A DNA stretch of 63,483 nucleotides from the NCBI GenBank assembly GCA_001898855.1, contig MKVN01000039.1, positions 1 to 63,483 of the forward strand, in the 5' to 3' direction. The first letter of the stretch is position 1, and each line of letters opens with the position of its first letter. Positions 43,061-54,219 of this stretch are shown one piece after another. Below the pieces are notes generated by a model that was not told the DNA's origin, made no database searches, and worked only from the letters and a program-made list of their open reading frames with translations. The position numbers and the translations under genes were made by a program. The stretch is from Micrococcales bacterium 73-13. Its GTDB lineage: Bacteria; Actinomycetota; Actinomycetes; Actinomycetales; Microbacteriaceae.

Positions 43061-44296
43061 TCAGTCGACGACCTCGCCCTTGCCGACCACCACGATGCCG
43101 CTGCCGGTGACCGTGAACCCGCGCGCCCGGTCCGCCTCGTGGTCGACGCCGACCCGTGCCCCTGGCAGGATCCGGACGTCCTTGTCGATGATCGCGCGGC
43201 GCACCACGGCGCCCGCGCCGATCGAGGTGCGCTCGAAGACGACCGCGTCCTCGACGAGCGCGCCCGACTCGACCACGACCGACGGCCCGAGCACGGTGCG
43301 GCTGACCGTCGCCCCCGAGATGACCACCCCGAGCGAGACGATCGAGTCGGTCACCACTCCGGCGTGCCCCTCGGCGTCGCGGATGAACTTCGCCGGCGGC
43401 TGGTTGACCTGCTGGCTGTGGATGGGCCAGTCGCGGTTGTACAGGTTGAAGACGGGCAGCGGCGCGATGAGGTCCCGGTGGGCCTCGAAGTACGACTCGA
43501 TCGTCCCGACGTCCCGCCAGTAGTAGCGGTCGCGGTCGGTGGACCCCGGCACGACGTTCCGGATGAAGTCGTAGACGCCGGCCTCGCCCCGCGCGACGAA
43601 GTCCGGGACGATGTCGCCGCCCATGTCGTGGCTGGAGTCCTCGCGCTCCGCGTCGCGGATGACCGCCTCCACCAGCGCGTCGGCGTCGAACACGTAGTTG
43701 CCCATCGACGCGAGCACCTCGCCGGGGGAGTCAGGCAGGCCGACCGCGTCCAGCGGCTTCTCGCGGAAGCGGCGGATGCGGTCCGAGCCGGCCTCCTGCT
43801 CGATGACCCCGAACTGCGGGGCGAGCCCGATCGGCTGCCGGATGCCGGCGACCGTGCAGGGCAGGCCGGTCTCCCGGTGCGCCTCGATCATCTGCGAGAA
43901 GTCCATCCGGTACACGTGATCGGCGCCGACGACGACGATGACGTCCGGCTTCTCGTCGTTGATGAGGTTGAGGCTCTGGTAGATCGCGTCCGCCGAGCCC
44001 ATGAACCAGTGCTTGCCCCGCCGCTGCTGCGCCGGCACGGAGGCGACGTAGGTGCCGAGCAGGCTGGACATGCGCCACACCTGGGAGACGTGCCGGTCGA
44101 GGCTGTGCGACTTGTACTGCGTGAGCACGACGATCTGGCGCAGCCCCGAGTTGATGAGGTTCGAGATGGCGAAGTCGATGAGCCGGTAGTCGCCGCCGAA
44201 GGGCACCGCCGGCTTCGCGCGGTCCTCGGTCAGCGGCATCAGACGCTTGCCCTCGCCGCCGGCGAGGACGATGCCGAAGACCTTGGCCCTGGTCAT
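43061..44296 (-). CDS. glgC: Glucose-1-phosphate adenylyltransferase
   Basis: 411 residues. Makes ADP-glucose for glycogen or for the maltose-1-phosphate route. The N-terminal nucleotidyltransferase has [23 protein letters not shown] and [12 protein letters not shown]; the C-terminal left-handed beta helix (about 300-411) holds hexapeptide repeats ([25 protein letters not shown]). I start at the ATG at 44296, since TATCGT is exactly 6 nt upstream; a GTG two codons earlier lies inside the spacer. Divergent from glgA across 35 bp. Confidence 0.95.
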   Translation of the reverse strand: MTRAKVFGIVLAGGEGKRLMPLTEDRAKPAVPFGGDYRLIDFAISNLINSGLRQIVVLTQYKSHSLDRHVSQVWRMSSLLGTYVASVPAQQRRGKHWFMGSADAIYQSLNLINDEKPDVIVVVGADHVYRMDFSQMIEAHRETGLPCTVAGIRQPIGLAPQFGVIEQEAGSDRIRRFREKPLDAVGLPDSPGEVLASMGNYVFDADALVEAVIRDAEREDSSHDMGGDIVPDFVARGEAGVYDFIRNVVPGSTDRDRYYWRDVGTIESYFEAHRDLIAPLPVFNLYNRDWPIHSQQVNQPPAKFIRDAEGHAGVVTDSIVSLGVVISGATVSRTVLGPSVVVESGALVEDAVVFERTSIGAGAVVRRAIIDKDVRILPGARVGVDHEADRARGFTVTGSGIVVVGKGEVVD

Positions 44297-44302
44297 GCTC
44301 AC

Positions 44303-44308
44303 ACGATA
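44303..44308 (-). promoter_or_regulatory. -10 element, leaderless promoter of glgC
   Basis: Minus-strand TATCGT ends 6 nt before the ATG at 44296. Confidence 0.6.
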
Positions 44309-44319
44309 AACCCCGCGGC

Positions 44320-44325
44320 TAGTCT
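44320..44325 (+). promoter_or_regulatory. -10 element, leaderless promoter of glgA
   Basis: TAGTCT ends 6 nt before the GTG at 44332, 11 bp from the glgC -10 on the other strand. Confidence 0.6.
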
Positions 44326-44331
44326 CGTGAC

Positions 44332-45513
44332 GTGCGAATCGACCTGCTGACGAGGGAGTATCCGCCGGAGGTGTACGGCGGCGCCGGCGTCCACGTCGCG
44401 GAGCTGGTGCGCGCCCTCCGCCGCGACGTCGAGGTCGTGGTGCACGCCTTCGGCGCGGCGCGCGACGAGCCCGGCACGCGCGCCTACCCGGTGCCGGCCG
44501 AGCTCGCCGGGGCGAACGCCGCGCTGCAGACGCTCGGGGTCGATCTGGCGATGGCGGCCGACACCGCCGGCGCCGACCTCGTGCACTCGCACACCTGGTA
44601 CGCCGGCTTCGCCGGCCGCGCCGCGCAGCTGCTGCACGGCATCCCGCACGTGGTCACCGCGCACAGCCTCGAGCCGCTGCGGCCGTGGAAGGCCGAGCAG
44701 CTCGGCGGCGGCTACCGGCTGTCATGCTGGGTCGAGCGCGAGGCCTTCGGCGCGGCGGACGCGGTGATCGCGGTGAGCGACGGGATGCGCCGCGACGTGC
44801 TGCGGGTCTACCCGGAGCTCGACCCGGCGCGGGTGCGCACCATCCGCAACGGGGTCGACCTGGAGCGCTGGCGGCCGAGGCGGGATCCCGCGGTGCTCGC
44901 CGCGCACGGGATCGATCCCGATCGCCCGAGCGTCGTGTTCGTCGGCCGGATCACCCGGCAGAAGGGCCTGCCCTATCTGCTCCGCGCGGCCCGGCTGCTG
45001 CCGCCGGAGGTCCAGCTCGTGCTCTGCGCCGGCGCGCCGGACACCCCGGAGATCCTCGCCGAGGTGGAGGCCGGCGTCGCGGAGCTGCGCACGGAGCGCG
45101 ACGGCGTCGTCTGGATCCGGGAGCACCTGCCGAGCGAGCAGCTGTCCGCGGTGCTCACGGCGGCGACCGTGTTCGTCTGCCCCTCGGTCTACGAGCCGCT
45201 CGGCATCGTCAACCTGGAGGCGATGGCGTGCGAGACGGCGGTCGTCGGCACCGCGACGGGCGGCATCCCGGAGGTGGTCGAGGACGGCGTGACCGGGCGG
45301 CTGGTGCCGATCGAGCAGCGCGACGACGGCACCGGCGACCCGACCGACCCGGAGCGCTTCGTCGCCGACCTGGCCGCGACCATCGCGGAGGTCGTCGTCG
45401 ACCCGGAGGCCGCGCGGCGGATGGGCCGGGCCGGCCGGGCGCGCGCGGAGCGCGAGTTCTCGTGGGCGGCGATCGCCGACGCCACGCGCGCGCTGTACGC
45501 GAGCCTGCTCTGA
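44332..45513 (+). CDS. glgA: GT4 glycogen synthase / maltose-1-phosphate synthase
   Basis: 393 residues, GT-B fold. N-domain [24 protein letters not shown] and the catalytic C-domain [14 protein letters not shown] and the E-x7-E motif [11 protein letters not shown]. This is the short actinobacterial type found divergent from glgC. In mycobacteria that protein (GlgM) joins ADP-glucose and glucose 1-phosphate to give maltose 1-phosphate rather than elongating glycogen. Which reaction applies here cannot be told from sequence alone; treS is nearby but no glgE is in the window. Confidence 0.87.
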   Translation: MRIDLLTREYPPEVYGGAGVHVAELVRALRRDVEVVVHAFGAARDEPGTRAYPVPAELAGANAALQTLGVDLAMAADTAGADLVHSHTWYAGFAGRAAQLLHGIPHVVTAHSLEPLRPWKAEQLGGGYRLSCWVEREAFGAADAVIAVSDGMRRDVLRVYPELDPARVRTIRNGVDLERWRPRRDPAVLAAHGIDPDRPSVVFVGRITRQKGLPYLLRAARLLPPEVQLVLCAGAPDTPEILAEVEAGVAELRTERDGVVWIREHLPSEQLSAVLTAATVFVCPSVYEPLGIVNLEAMACETAVVGTATGGIPEVVEDGVTGRLVPIEQRDDGTGDPTDPERFVADLAATIAEVVVDPEAARRMGRAGRARAEREFSWAAIADATRALYASLL

Positions 45514-45521
45514 TCCGCGCA

Positions 45522-45527
45522 TAGGGT
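45522..45527 (+). promoter_or_regulatory. possible -10 element of the ABC ATPase gene
   Basis: TAGGGT ends 9 nt before the ATG at 45537. The spacer also contains GGAGG, so the mRNA may be near-leaderless. Confidence 0.4.
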
Positions 45528-45536
45528 GGAGGCGCC

Positions 45537-46319
45537 ATGGTGAACGTGCTCGAGTACGCCGACGCGGCCGTCATCCGCGACCGCCGGACCATCCTCGGTC
45601 CGCTGACCTGGACCGTCGACCCGAGCCAACGCTGGGTCGTCCTCGGCCCGAACGGCGCCGGCAAGACGACGCTGCTCCAGCTCGCGGCGACGCTGCTGCA
45701 TCCGACCTCGGGCACCGTGCGGGTGCTGGGGGAGCGGCTCGGGCGCACCGACGTCTTCGAGCTGCGCACGCGGGTCGGCTTCGCCTCCACCGCGATGGCC
45801 CGGCTGATCCCCGACGGCGAGCCCGTGCTGGACGCCGTGATGACCGCCGCCTACTCGGTCGCCGGCCGCTGGAACGAGGTCTACGAGGACGTCGACGAGC
45901 GCCGGGCCCGCCGGGTGCTCGCCGAGTGGCGCTTGGACGGCCTCGCCGAGCGGCGCTTCGGCACGCTCAGCGACGGGGAGCGCAAGCGCGTCCAGATCGC
46001 CCGCGCCGTGATGACCGATCCGGAGCTGCTGCTGCTCGACGAGCCCGCGGCGAGCCTCGACCTCGGCGCGCGCGAGGAGCTGCTCGAGCTGCTCGGCGGC
46101 TACGCGACCTCGCCGAGCGCGCCGGCGATCGTCATGGTCACCCACCACGTCGAGGAGATCCCGACGGGCTTCGGCCACGCGCTGCTGCTGCGCGACGGCG
46201 GCATCGTGGCGGCCGGTCCGATCGACGAGGTGATCACCTCGGAGCAGCTGTCGGCGGCGTTCGGCCGCGGCCTCGAGGTGAGCCGCATCGGACGGCGGTT
46301 CAGCGCCGTCGCGGCCTAG
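45537..46319 (+). CDS. ABC transporter ATP-binding protein
   Basis: 260 residues, one ABC ATPase domain: Walker [13 protein letters not shown], signature [13 protein letters not shown] (Asp in place of the usual second Gly), Walker [15 protein letters not shown] and H-loop MVTHHVEE. The C-terminal 50 residues ([18 protein letters not shown]) resemble YlmA-like stand-alone ATPases. No permease or binding protein adjoins, so the partner and substrate are unknown. L31 type B follows. Confidence 0.85.
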   Translation: MVNVLEYADAAVIRDRRTILGPLTWTVDPSQRWVVLGPNGAGKTTLLQLAATLLHPTSGTVRVLGERLGRTDVFELRTRVGFASTAMARLIPDGEPVLDAVMTAAYSVAGRWNEVYEDVDERRARRVLAEWRLDGLAERRFGTLSDGERKRVQIARAVMTDPELLLLDEPAASLDLGAREELLELLGGYATSPSAPAIVMVTHHVEEIPTGFGHALLLRDGGIVAAGPIDEVITSEQLSAAFGRGLEVSRIGRRFSAVAA

Positions 46320-46329
46320 CGTTCTCTGC

Positions 46330-46335
46330 TAAAGT
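46330..46335 (+). promoter_or_regulatory. -10 element upstream of rpmE2
   Basis: TAAAGT in an AT-richer patch. A start near 46342 gives a leader of about 50 nt with AGGAG at 46380-46384. No clear Zur-box palindrome is visible. Confidence 0.45.
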
Positions 46336-46390
46336 TGTTGGTCGCTGGTTTCGACAGACTCGACCGGCGTCCGACGTTCAGGAGAACCCC

Positions 46391-46654
46391 ATGAAGACCG
46401 GCATCCACCCCGAGTACGCCGCGGTCGTCTTCCGCGACCTCGCGTCCGGCAAGGCGTTCCTCACCCGATCGACCCGGAGCAGCGAGAAGACCATCGAGTG
46501 GGAGGACGGGAGCACCTACCCCGTCATCGACGTCGAGATCTCCAGCGAGTCGCACCCCTTCTACACCGGCAAGCAGCGCATCCTCGACTCCGCCGGCCGC
46601 GTCGAGAAGTTCAACCAGCGCTTCGGCGGCAAGTTCGGCGCCAAGCAGTCCTGA
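46391..46654 (+). CDS. rpmE2: 50S ribosomal protein L31 type B
   Basis: 87 residues. Starts [20 protein letters not shown] and ends in [13 protein letters not shown], the long form of L31. It has no cysteines, so this is the zinc-free type B paralogue, which in many bacteria replaces zinc-bound L31 when zinc is scarce under Zur control. AGGAG stands 6 nt before the ATG. Confidence 0.95.
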   Translation: MKTGIHPEYAAVVFRDLASGKAFLTRSTRSSEKTIEWEDGSTYPVIDVEISSESHPFYTGKQRILDSAGRVEKFNQRFGGKFGAKQS

Positions 46655-46673
46655 CGGCTCCGTCTCAGAGCCG
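46655..46673. terminator. hairpin between rpmE2 and the LLM gene
   Basis: CGGCTC (46655-46660) pairs with GAGCCG (46668-46673); the 7-nt loop holds the stop of the convergent gene. No U-tract. Confidence 0.4.
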
Positions 46674-47633
46674 CGCCGCGACCTCTTCGAGGTAGCGGCG
46701 GAGGTTCGCGATCGCCTCGTCGGCCGTCAGGTCGCCGAAGTAGAAGTGCCCCTCGAAATAGCCCGATCGCAGCTGCGACATCCGGTCGGCCATGATCTCG
46801 CGGACCGTCGCCGGTCCGCCGGCGATGCAGGTGCCGGAGTCGAGCAGTCCCTGGGCGTCGGCGAAGAAGTCGAAGCTGTGGTCGCCGCGGGCGTGCCAGA
46901 TGTGCAGCATCCGCGCGCTGTGGGTCGCCCAGGCGCGGTGGAAGCGGTCCTCGGCCTCCGCGTCCGACGCGCCGACGAGGATCCAGCCGGCCAGCCCGAT
47001 GCCGGGACCGTTCGGCATCGCTTCGGACTCGGCCCGCGCCGCGTGATAGGCGGCCGCGGCCTCCGCCATCTGGCCGCCCGTCCACCAGCCGACCAAGTTC
47101 ACGCCGTTGCGGGCGGCCCAGTCGGCGCTCGGCGCGTTCGCCGACGCGTACCAGAGCGACAGCGAGTCCTGCAGCATCGGCTGCGCGAGCTCCGCGTCGC
47201 CCAGCCGCCCGGTCTCCAGCGCCTCGCGCAGCCGTGGGAAACGCTCGGCGAAGACCGCCTTCGACGTCGTGGTGTCGACGTCGACGTTCGCCATCTCGTA
47301 GGGGACGACCCCCGAGCCCACGCCGACGTCGATCCGTCCGCCGGAGAGCAGGTCGAGCGAGGCGATCTCCTCGGCGAGCGCGAAGGGGTGGTGCGCGGGC
47401 AGGATGTTCACCAGCACCCCGAGTCGGATCCGGCTGGTGCGCTGGGTGAGCGCGGCGAGGATCTCGTTCGGCTGGACGATGGTCAGCGGCGCGCCATGAT
47501 GCTCGGTGACGTGATAGCGCTCCACGCCGAGCCGCTCCGCCTCCTGGACGAAGGCGATGTGCCCGGCGAGGGTCTCGGCCGGCGTCCCGCCGCCGAGGTA
47601 GATCTGGTCGAAGATTCCGGTTGCGAGCGCCAT
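46665..47633 (-). CDS. Luciferase-like (LLM class) flavin monooxygenase
   Basis: 322 residues, bacterial-luciferase-like TIM barrel using reduced flavin. GIFDQIYLGGGTPAE and FVQEAERLGVERYHVTEHHG at the start, RIRLGVLVNILPAHHPFALAEEIASLDLLSGGR in outline, and VGVGSG in the middle are typical. The substrate is not predictable. ATG at 47633 is preceded by GGAAGGGAT at about 10 nt; a GATGCT 5 nt upstream is also present. Stands alone. Confidence 0.85.
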   Translation of the reverse strand: MALATGIFDQIYLGGGTPAETLAGHIAFVQEAERLGVERYHVTEHHGAPLTIVQPNEILAALTQRTSRIRLGVLVNILPAHHPFALAEEIASLDLLSGGRIDVGVGSGVVPYEMANVDVDTTTSKAVFAERFPRLREALETGRLGDAELAQPMLQDSLSLWYASANAPSADWAARNGVNLVGWWTGGQMAEAAAAYHAARAESEAMPNGPGIGLAGWILVGASDAEAEDRFHRAWATHSARMLHIWHARGDHSFDFFADAQGLLDSGTCIAGGPATVREIMADRMSQLRSGYFEGHFYFGDLTADEAIANLRRYLEEVAARL

Positions 47634-47661
47634 CGCCCAGCATCCCTTCCGGTCGGAGCGG

Positions 47662-48381
47662 TCAGTCGGCCAGCACCATCGCGGGCCCGCTCCAGTCTGG
47701 CGCACCGCCGGGCCATGCGGGGCGATCGGAGACCCAGTCGGGGCTCACCCGCTCGCGCATGAACCGCGCGAAGTCGGCCTGCTGCTGCGCCGCCCAGTCG
47801 ATCTGCGCCCGGTGCAGCTCCATCGCGTCCTGCGGCAGCGCCTCGGCGTACCGGGTCCCGATCGCGTGCGCGATCCGTCCGGCGGCGATCGCGTCGGCGC
47901 CGGCGTCGTGCGCGTCGGTCAGCGGCACGCCGTAGTGCGCGGCGGTCAGATCGAGCGTGCGCTTGCCCTTGCGGTACCGGTCGACCTGCTTGTCGAGGAT
48001 GATCGGGTCGACGATCGGCTGCGGCAGGAAGCCCTCGAGGCCGTGGCGGCGCGCCTCGTGCGCGAGCAGCGTGAGGTCGTACGGCGCGTTGTAGACCACC
48101 AGGCCGAGCCCGCGGGCGAGCACCCCGCGGACGGCCTCGAGGATCGACTGCACGCCGGCCGGAGCGGCGACGCCCTCCGCGCGGGCGCGCTCCGTCGTGA
48201 TGCCGTGCACCCTGGTCGCCTGCTCGGGGATCGGGACGCCGGGGTCCAGCAGCCAGTCGCGACGGGCGACGACCTCGTCGCCGCGCAGCTCGACGACGCA
48301 CGCCGAGACGATCCGGGCCGTTCGGACGTCGATGCCCGTGGTCTCCAGGTCGAAGGAAGCCAGGGTCTCGTACCACGCCAT
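47662..48381 (-). CDS. DEDDh 3'-5' exonuclease (DnaQ-like)
   Basis: 239 residues with one RNase T/DnaQ fold. Exo I SFDLETTGID (acidic pair), Exo II VVYNAPYDLTLLAHE and Exo III DAHDAGADAIAAGRI with the His-x4-Asp of the DEDDh class. It is a free-standing exonuclease, like DNA polymerase III epsilon-type proteins common in actinobacteria, and could serve in proofreading, repair or RNA turnover. ATG at 48381 is fixed by TACGCT 6 nt upstream; the open frame continues 60 bp further without support. Confidence 0.88.
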   Translation of the reverse strand: MAWYETLASFDLETTGIDVRTARIVSACVVELRGDEVVARRDWLLDPGVPIPEQATRVHGITTERARAEGVAAPAGVQSILEAVRGVLARGLGLVVYNAPYDLTLLAHEARRHGLEGFLPQPIVDPIILDKQVDRYRKGKRTLDLTAAHYGVPLTDAHDAGADAIAAGRIAHAIGTRYAEALPQDAMELHRAQIDWAAQQQADFARFMRERVSPDWVSDRPAWPGGAPDWSGPAMVLAD

Positions 48382-48387
48382 GCGGCG

Positions 48388-48393
48388 AGCGTA
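48388..48393 (-). promoter_or_regulatory. -10 element, leaderless promoter of the exonuclease gene
   Basis: Minus-strand TACGCT ends 6 nt before the ATG at 48381. Confidence 0.55.
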
Positions 48394-48411
48394 TCGGGGG
48401 CGTCGGACATC

Positions 48412-48493
48412 GGGGGTCTCGATACGCCGCCGCGCGGCCACTCGACCCGCGAGGGGGCGGCGGCCACTCGACCCGCGAGGAGGGGAAGCGCGG

Positions 48494-48509
<16 letters not shown>
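48412..48509. repeat. GC-rich intergenic repeat, three copies of a 20-21-bp unit
   Basis: A 21-bp unit beginning GCGGCCACTCGACC is present in two exact copies (48434-48454 and 48460-48480). A third, diverged copy starts at 48490 and runs into the 3' end of treS. It is preceded by GTCTCGATACGCCGCC, and a 10-bp palindrome lies at 48429-48438. The GTCTCGATACG ... CTCGACC pattern recalls an interspersed intergenic repeat common in Microbacteriaceae genomes (from memory, not checked). No ORF is present in the gap. Confidence 0.65.
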
Positions 48510-50212
<1,703 letters not shown>

Positions 50213-50219
50213 CCTCAGG

Positions 50220-50225
50220 AGCATA
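50220..50225 (-). promoter_or_regulatory. -10 element, leaderless promoter of treS
   Basis: Minus-strand TATGCT ends 7 nt before the GTG at 50212 and only 4 bp from the opposing -10. Confidence 0.55.
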
Positions 50226-50229
50226 TTCA

Positions 50230-50235
50230 TAGACT
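50230..50235 (+). promoter_or_regulatory. -10 element, leaderless promoter of the hydrolase gene
   Basis: TAGACT ends 6 nt before the GTG at 50242. Confidence 0.55.
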
Positions 50236-50241
50236 CGGAAC

Positions 50242-51120
50242 GTGCTCCCAGCTCCGCACGGCGAGGCGCTCGCCCGGGTCCCGGTCGTCGCGCGCGCGGC
50301 CGAGGTGGCCGGCGTCAACACGCACTGGTGGGAGTACGGCCCGGAGCCGGGGTCGGCCCGCGCCACCATCCTCGCGGCGCACGGCTACCGCGGCGACCAC
50401 CACGGCCTCGAGCCGGTCATCGCGCGGCTGCCGGAGTTCCGCGTGGTGAGCCCCGACCTGCCGGGCTTCGGCGAGTCCGGGCCGCTGCCGGGCCGGCACA
50501 CGATGACCGCGTACGCCGACTGGCTGGTGGCGTTCTCCCGCACGATCCCCGGCCCGTTCGCGGTGCTCGGGCACAGCTTCGGCTCGATCATCGTCGCGGC
50601 GGCGCTGGACCGCGGCCTGGCGCCGGAGCGCATCGTGCTGATCAACCCGATCGCGGCGCCGGCGCTGCGCGGTCCGAAGGCGCTCGGCACCCTCGCGACG
50701 CTCGGCTGGTACCGGCTCGCCGGCGCGCTGCCGGAGCGGGCCGGTCGTCGCACGCTGTCGGCGCGGATCATGGTCGACGGCATGAGCGTGCTCACGATGC
50801 GCACCAGGGATCGCGACCTGCGCCGCTGGATCAAGGAGGAGCACCGCCGGTACTTCAGCAACTTCCACAGCCGGCGCAGCGTCATCGAGGGCTTCGACGC
50901 CTCGATCCGCGACGACGTCGCGGCGCACGCGGAGGCCTTCGTCGTCCCGACGCTGCTGCTCGCCGCCGCGCAGGACCAGATCACCCCGATCTCGGCGGTG
51001 CGACGCCTGCACGGGGCGATCCCGAGCAGCGAGCTCGTGGTGCTCGAGGACGTCGGCCACCTGATCCACTACGAGCGCGCGCAGGACGCCGCCGAGGCGA
51101 TCCGCGGGTTCTGCTCGTGA
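50242..51120 (+). CDS. Alpha/beta-hydrolase
   Basis: 292 residues. The nucleophile elbow is GHSFGS (Ser), the oxyanion region AAHGYRGDHHG, and the C-terminal acid and His lie in AQDQITPIS and EDVGHLIHYE, giving a complete Ser-Asp-His triad. No signal peptide. Substrate unknown. Its GTG is fixed by TAGACT 6 nt upstream, and its stop overlaps the next gene by 4 bp (GTGA), so the two are coupled. Confidence 0.86.
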   Translation: MLPAPHGEALARVPVVARAAEVAGVNTHWWEYGPEPGSARATILAAHGYRGDHHGLEPVIARLPEFRVVSPDLPGFGESGPLPGRHTMTAYADWLVAFSRTIPGPFAVLGHSFGSIIVAAALDRGLAPERIVLINPIAAPALRGPKALGTLATLGWYRLAGALPERAGRRTLSARIMVDGMSVLTMRTRDRDLRRWIKEEHRRYFSNFHSRRSVIEGFDASIRDDVAAHAEAFVVPTLLLAAAQDQITPISAVRRLHGAIPSSELVVLEDVGHLIHYERAQDAAEAIRGFCS

Positions 51121-52199
51121 CCTGGGCCGAGGGCGCGGTCCGGATCCTGTTCGACTGCCGCTACACGCGCCTGACGCGCCACGACGGCGTCAGCCGGTAC
51201 ACGGCGCGGCTGGTCGAGGAGCTCGGCCACCGGCACCCCGTCGTGATGCTGATCAGCGACGAGCGGCAGCTCGCCATGCTCCCGGACCTCCCGCACGTCC
51301 TCGGCCCTTCGCCGACGAGCCTGCTGGAGCCGCTCATCGGGCCGCGCGCGCTGAACCGGCTGCGGCCCGACGTGGTGTTCAGCCCGCTGCAGACGATCGG
51401 GCCGCTCGGCCGCCGCTACCGGCTGGTCACCACCATCCACGACCTCATCTACTACGAGCACCCGGCCCCGCCCCGCGACCTGCCGCCGATCGTCCGCGGG
51501 CTCTGGCGGCTCTACCACACCACCCCCGCCTTCCAGCGCTGGCTGCTGCGGCTCGCCGACGCCCACGTGACCGTCTCCGAGACGACGGCGGCGCTGATCC
51601 GCCGGCACCGGATGACCCGGCGCCCGCTCGCCGTCATCCCGAACGGCACCGACCACCACGACGTCGCCCGCACCCCGCCGGCGAGCCGCGACGTGCTCTA
51701 CGCCGGCTCGTTCATGCCGTACAAGAACGTCGAGACGCTCGCCGCCGCGATGCGGCACCTGCCCGGCTGGCGGCTGCGACTGCTCAGCCGGGCCGACGAC
51801 GCGACGCGCGCCCGGCTCGAGGCGCTCGCACCGGCCGGCTCGCTCGACTTCCTCGGCGGCGCGTCGGACGCCGAGTACGCCGCCGCGCTGACCGAGGCAC
51901 GGGTGCTCGCCAGCGCCTCGCGCGCGGAGGGCTTCGGCCTCCCGGTGCTCGAGGCGATGGCCGCCGGGACGCCCGTCGCCGTCTCCGACATCCCGATCTT
52001 CCACGAGGTCGCCGGCCCGCACGCCGAGTTCTTCGACCCGGCCTCGCCGGAGGCGGCCGCCGCCGCGATCCTCGCCTACCGGGACGACGCGCTGTGGCGC
52101 CGGCGCAGCGCCGAGGGGGAGATCTGGTCGCGGCGCTTCGACTGGGGCGCCGCCGCGGAGCAGCTGCTCGCGTTCCTGCTCGAGGTCGCGGCGCGCTAG
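51117..52199 (+). CDS. GT4-family glycosyltransferase
   Basis: 360 residues, GT-B fold. LFDCRYTRLTRHDGVSRYTARLVEEL near the start, LVTTIHDLIYYEHP, the donor-domain start VLYAGSFMPYKNVETL and the E-x7-E motif EGFGLPVLEAMAAG are those of GT4 retaining transferases, often mannosyl or rhamnosyl. Acceptor and donor are unknown. GTG at 51117 overlaps the hydrolase stop. The TAG stop shares a CTAG with the stop of the convergent gene. Confidence 0.85.
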   Translation: MTWAEGAVRILFDCRYTRLTRHDGVSRYTARLVEELGHRHPVVMLISDERQLAMLPDLPHVLGPSPTSLLEPLIGPRALNRLRPDVVFSPLQTIGPLGRRYRLVTTIHDLIYYEHPAPPRDLPPIVRGLWRLYHTTPAFQRWLLRLADAHVTVSETTAALIRRHRMTRRPLAVIPNGTDHHDVARTPPASRDVLYAGSFMPYKNVETLAAAMRHLPGWRLRLLSRADDATRARLEALAPAGSLDFLGGASDAEYAAALTEARVLASASRAEGFGLPVLEAMAAGTPVAVSDIPIFHEVAGPHAEFFDPASPEAAAAAILAYRDDALWRRRSAEGEIWSRRFDWGAAAEQLLAFLLEVAAR

Positions 52200-53365
52200 G
52201 ACGGCATCGGCTCGTCGCGGTAGAGCGCCTCGAACACGTCGATGGTGTGCCCGATCGAGTGCACCTTGACGGTCGCGAGCGCAGCGCGCTGCATCGCCTC
52301 CCGCTCCTCCGGCGGCATCCGCAGCACCCGCTCGATGCGCTCGGCCGCCGCGGCGACGTCGCCGGGCGGGAACAGCCAGCCGTTCTCGCCGTCGCGGACC
52401 AGGTGCGGCAGCGCCATCGCGTCGGCCGCGACGACCGGCAGCGCCGAGCTCAGCGCCTCCAGCGTCGCGATCGACTGGAGCTCGGCGGTCGAGGCGATCG
52501 CGAACAGGCTCGCCGTCGACAGCAGCTCGACGATCCGCTCGTCCGAGACGGCGCCGTGCTGGACGACGCGATCGGCCACGCCGAGCCGCACCGCGAGCTC
52601 GTGCAGGTGCCGGCGGTGCTCGCCGTCGCCGACGAGGTCGAGCCGCACGTCGAGCTCGGGGTCGATGAGCGGGAGGGCCCGGATCAGCACGTCGATGTGC
52701 TTCTCGGCGTCCTGGCGGCCGACGAAGACGATGCGGCGCTCCGCGCGCGGGCCGAAGTCCGGCCGGTAATGGCTCGCGTCGATGCCGCAGGAGATCGGCA
52801 GCACCTCCGCGAGGTGCGAGGAGCGCTCGAGGAAGGCCGCGGCGCGCGCCGTCGGCGTCGTCACCCGGTCGGCCATGCCGTAGAGCTTGTGCAGGTCGTT
52901 CCACGCCCAGCGCAGCAGCAGCCGGTTCAGCGGGCCGGGCAGGCCGGTGTGGTCGAGCAGGTTCTCCGGCATGGAGTGGTTCGTCGCGATGACGCGGATG
53001 CCGCGGCGCCGCGCCTCCTTGACCAGGCCGCGGCCGACGACGTAGTGCGACTGGAGATGGAGGACGTCCGGCTGGACCAGGTCGAGCGTCCGCCGCGCGA
53101 GGCGGTTCGCGTTCCACGGCCCGACGATTCGCAGCCACTCGTGGAACGGCCAGCGGAACGAGCGCCAGCGATGCAGCGTCATCCGGCGGCCCTCGATGAT
53201 CTCCGGGCCGACCCCGATCGTCTCGCGGCTCGGCGCCGGCGCGGCGACGTGCACCTCGTGTCCGCGGTCGACGAGGCCGGCGGCGAGGCGCTCGGTGAAC
53301 CGGGCGGCGCCGTTGATGTCCGGCGAGAACGTGTCGCTGCCGATGAGGATCCTGAGCGGGCGCAT
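52196..53365 (-). CDS. GT4-family glycosyltransferase (PimB-like)
   Basis: 389 residues, GT-B fold. LIGSDTFSPDINGAARFTERLAAGL is the N-terminal signature of GDP-mannose or UDP-sulfoquinovose-type GT4 enzymes; the donor domain has VFVGRQDAEKHIDVLIRAL and the E-x7-E stretch AELQSIATLEALSS. NH-SMPENLLDHTG resembles alpha-mannosyltransferases that modify membrane lipids, so a role in phosphatidylinositol mannoside or glycolipid synthesis is possible but unproven. The stop overlaps the neighbour's by 3 bp. Confidence 0.85.
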   Translation of the reverse strand: MRPLRILIGSDTFSPDINGAARFTERLAAGLVDRGHEVHVAAPAPSRETIGVGPEIIEGRRMTLHRWRSFRWPFHEWLRIVGPWNANRLARRTLDLVQPDVLHLQSHYVVGRGLVKEARRRGIRVIATNHSMPENLLDHTGLPGPLNRLLLRWAWNDLHKLYGMADRVTTPTARAAAFLERSSHLAEVLPISCGIDASHYRPDFGPRAERRIVFVGRQDAEKHIDVLIRALPLIDPELDVRLDLVGDGEHRRHLHELAVRLGVADRVVQHGAVSDERIVELLSTASLFAIASTAELQSIATLEALSSALPVVAADAMALPHLVRDGENGWLFPPGDVAAAAERIERVLRMPPEEREAMQRAALATVKVHSIGHTIDVFEALYRDEPMPS

Positions 53366-53374
53366 TGCCCGTCC

Positions 53375-53380
53375 AGCCTA
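53375..53380 (-). promoter_or_regulatory. possible -10 element of the second GT4 gene
   Basis: Minus-strand TAGGCT ends 9 nt before the ATG at 53365; spacing is longer than usual here. Confidence 0.4.
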
Positions 53381-53415
53381 TGCGGCGACCGGCGCTGCGC
53401 CGGTCCGCCGTGCCG

Positions 53416-53421
53416 TAGCGT
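53416..53421 (+). promoter_or_regulatory. -10 element, leaderless promoter of the TSUP gene
   Basis: TAGCGT ends 6 nt before the GTG at 53428. Confidence 0.55.
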
Positions 53422-53427
53422 GGTGGC

Positions 53428-54219
53428 GTGCCGCCGACCCGCCGCCTGCTGGCGTTCATCGGGATCGGCCTGGTCGTCGGCTTCATGTCCGGCCTGTTCG
53501 GCGTCGGCGGCGGGGTGCTCATCGTCCCGGCGCTGGTGCTGCTGCTGCGCTTCGAGCAGAAGGTCGCGACCGGCACCTCGCTGCTCGCGGTCGCCCCGAT
53601 CGCCGTCGTCGGCACCATCGCCTACGGCGTCGAGGGGCACATCGACTGGACCGTCAGCCTGTTCCTCGCGATCGGGATGGTCGTCGGCGGCGTGCTCGGC
53701 AGCTGGCTGCTGGTCCGGATCCGCACCGTCGTGCTCGCGTGGGCGTTCGTCGCGGTGCTGATCGCGACCGCCGTGCGGATGTTCCTCGCCGACCCGGCCC
53801 GCGGCACGGTGCACGTCGTCGACGCGGCCGAGGTCGTCGTGCTGATCGCGATCGGCGTGCTGGTCGGGGTGCTCTCCGGCCTGCTCGGCGTCGGGGGCGG
53901 GATCGTCATCGTCCCGACGCTCGTGGTGCTCTTCGGGCTCGACGACCTGTTCGCCAAGGGGGCCTCGCTGGTCGCGCTGCTGCCGAACTCGGTCATCGCC
54001 TCGATCCTGAACCTGCGCCGGCGCAACGGCGACCTCGCCGCCGCGATCGCGATCGGGCTCGCCGGCGCGGCGACCGCCTGGCCGGGCATGCTGCTCGCCG
54101 AGTTCCTGGAGCCGAGGATCGCCTCGATGCTGTTCGGTGCGTTCCTGCTCGCGATCGCGGCCCAGCTCGCCGTGCGCACCTGGCGCCGCTCCCAGCGCCG
54201 GCCGGGGGCCGCGGGATAG
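53428..54219 (+). CDS. TSUP-family (TauE/SafE) membrane permease
   Basis: 263 residues with about eight transmembrane helices in two related halves. Each half begins with the TSUP repeat: GFMSGLFGVGGGVLIVPALVLLL and GVLSGLLGVGGGIVIVPTLVVLF. Members export sulfite, sulfoacetate or other sulfonates and small anions; the substrate is not indicated by neighbours. GTG start follows a leaderless -10. Confidence 0.9.
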   Translation: MPPTRRLLAFIGIGLVVGFMSGLFGVGGGVLIVPALVLLLRFEQKVATGTSLLAVAPIAVVGTIAYGVEGHIDWTVSLFLAIGMVVGGVLGSWLLVRIRTVVLAWAFVAVLIATAVRMFLADPARGTVHVVDAAEVVVLIAIGVLVGVLSGLLGVGGGIVIVPTLVVLFGLDDLFAKGASLVALLPNSVIASILNLRRRNGDLAAAIAIGLAGAATAWPGMLLAEFLEPRIASMLFGAFLLAIAAQLAVRTWRRSQRRPGAAG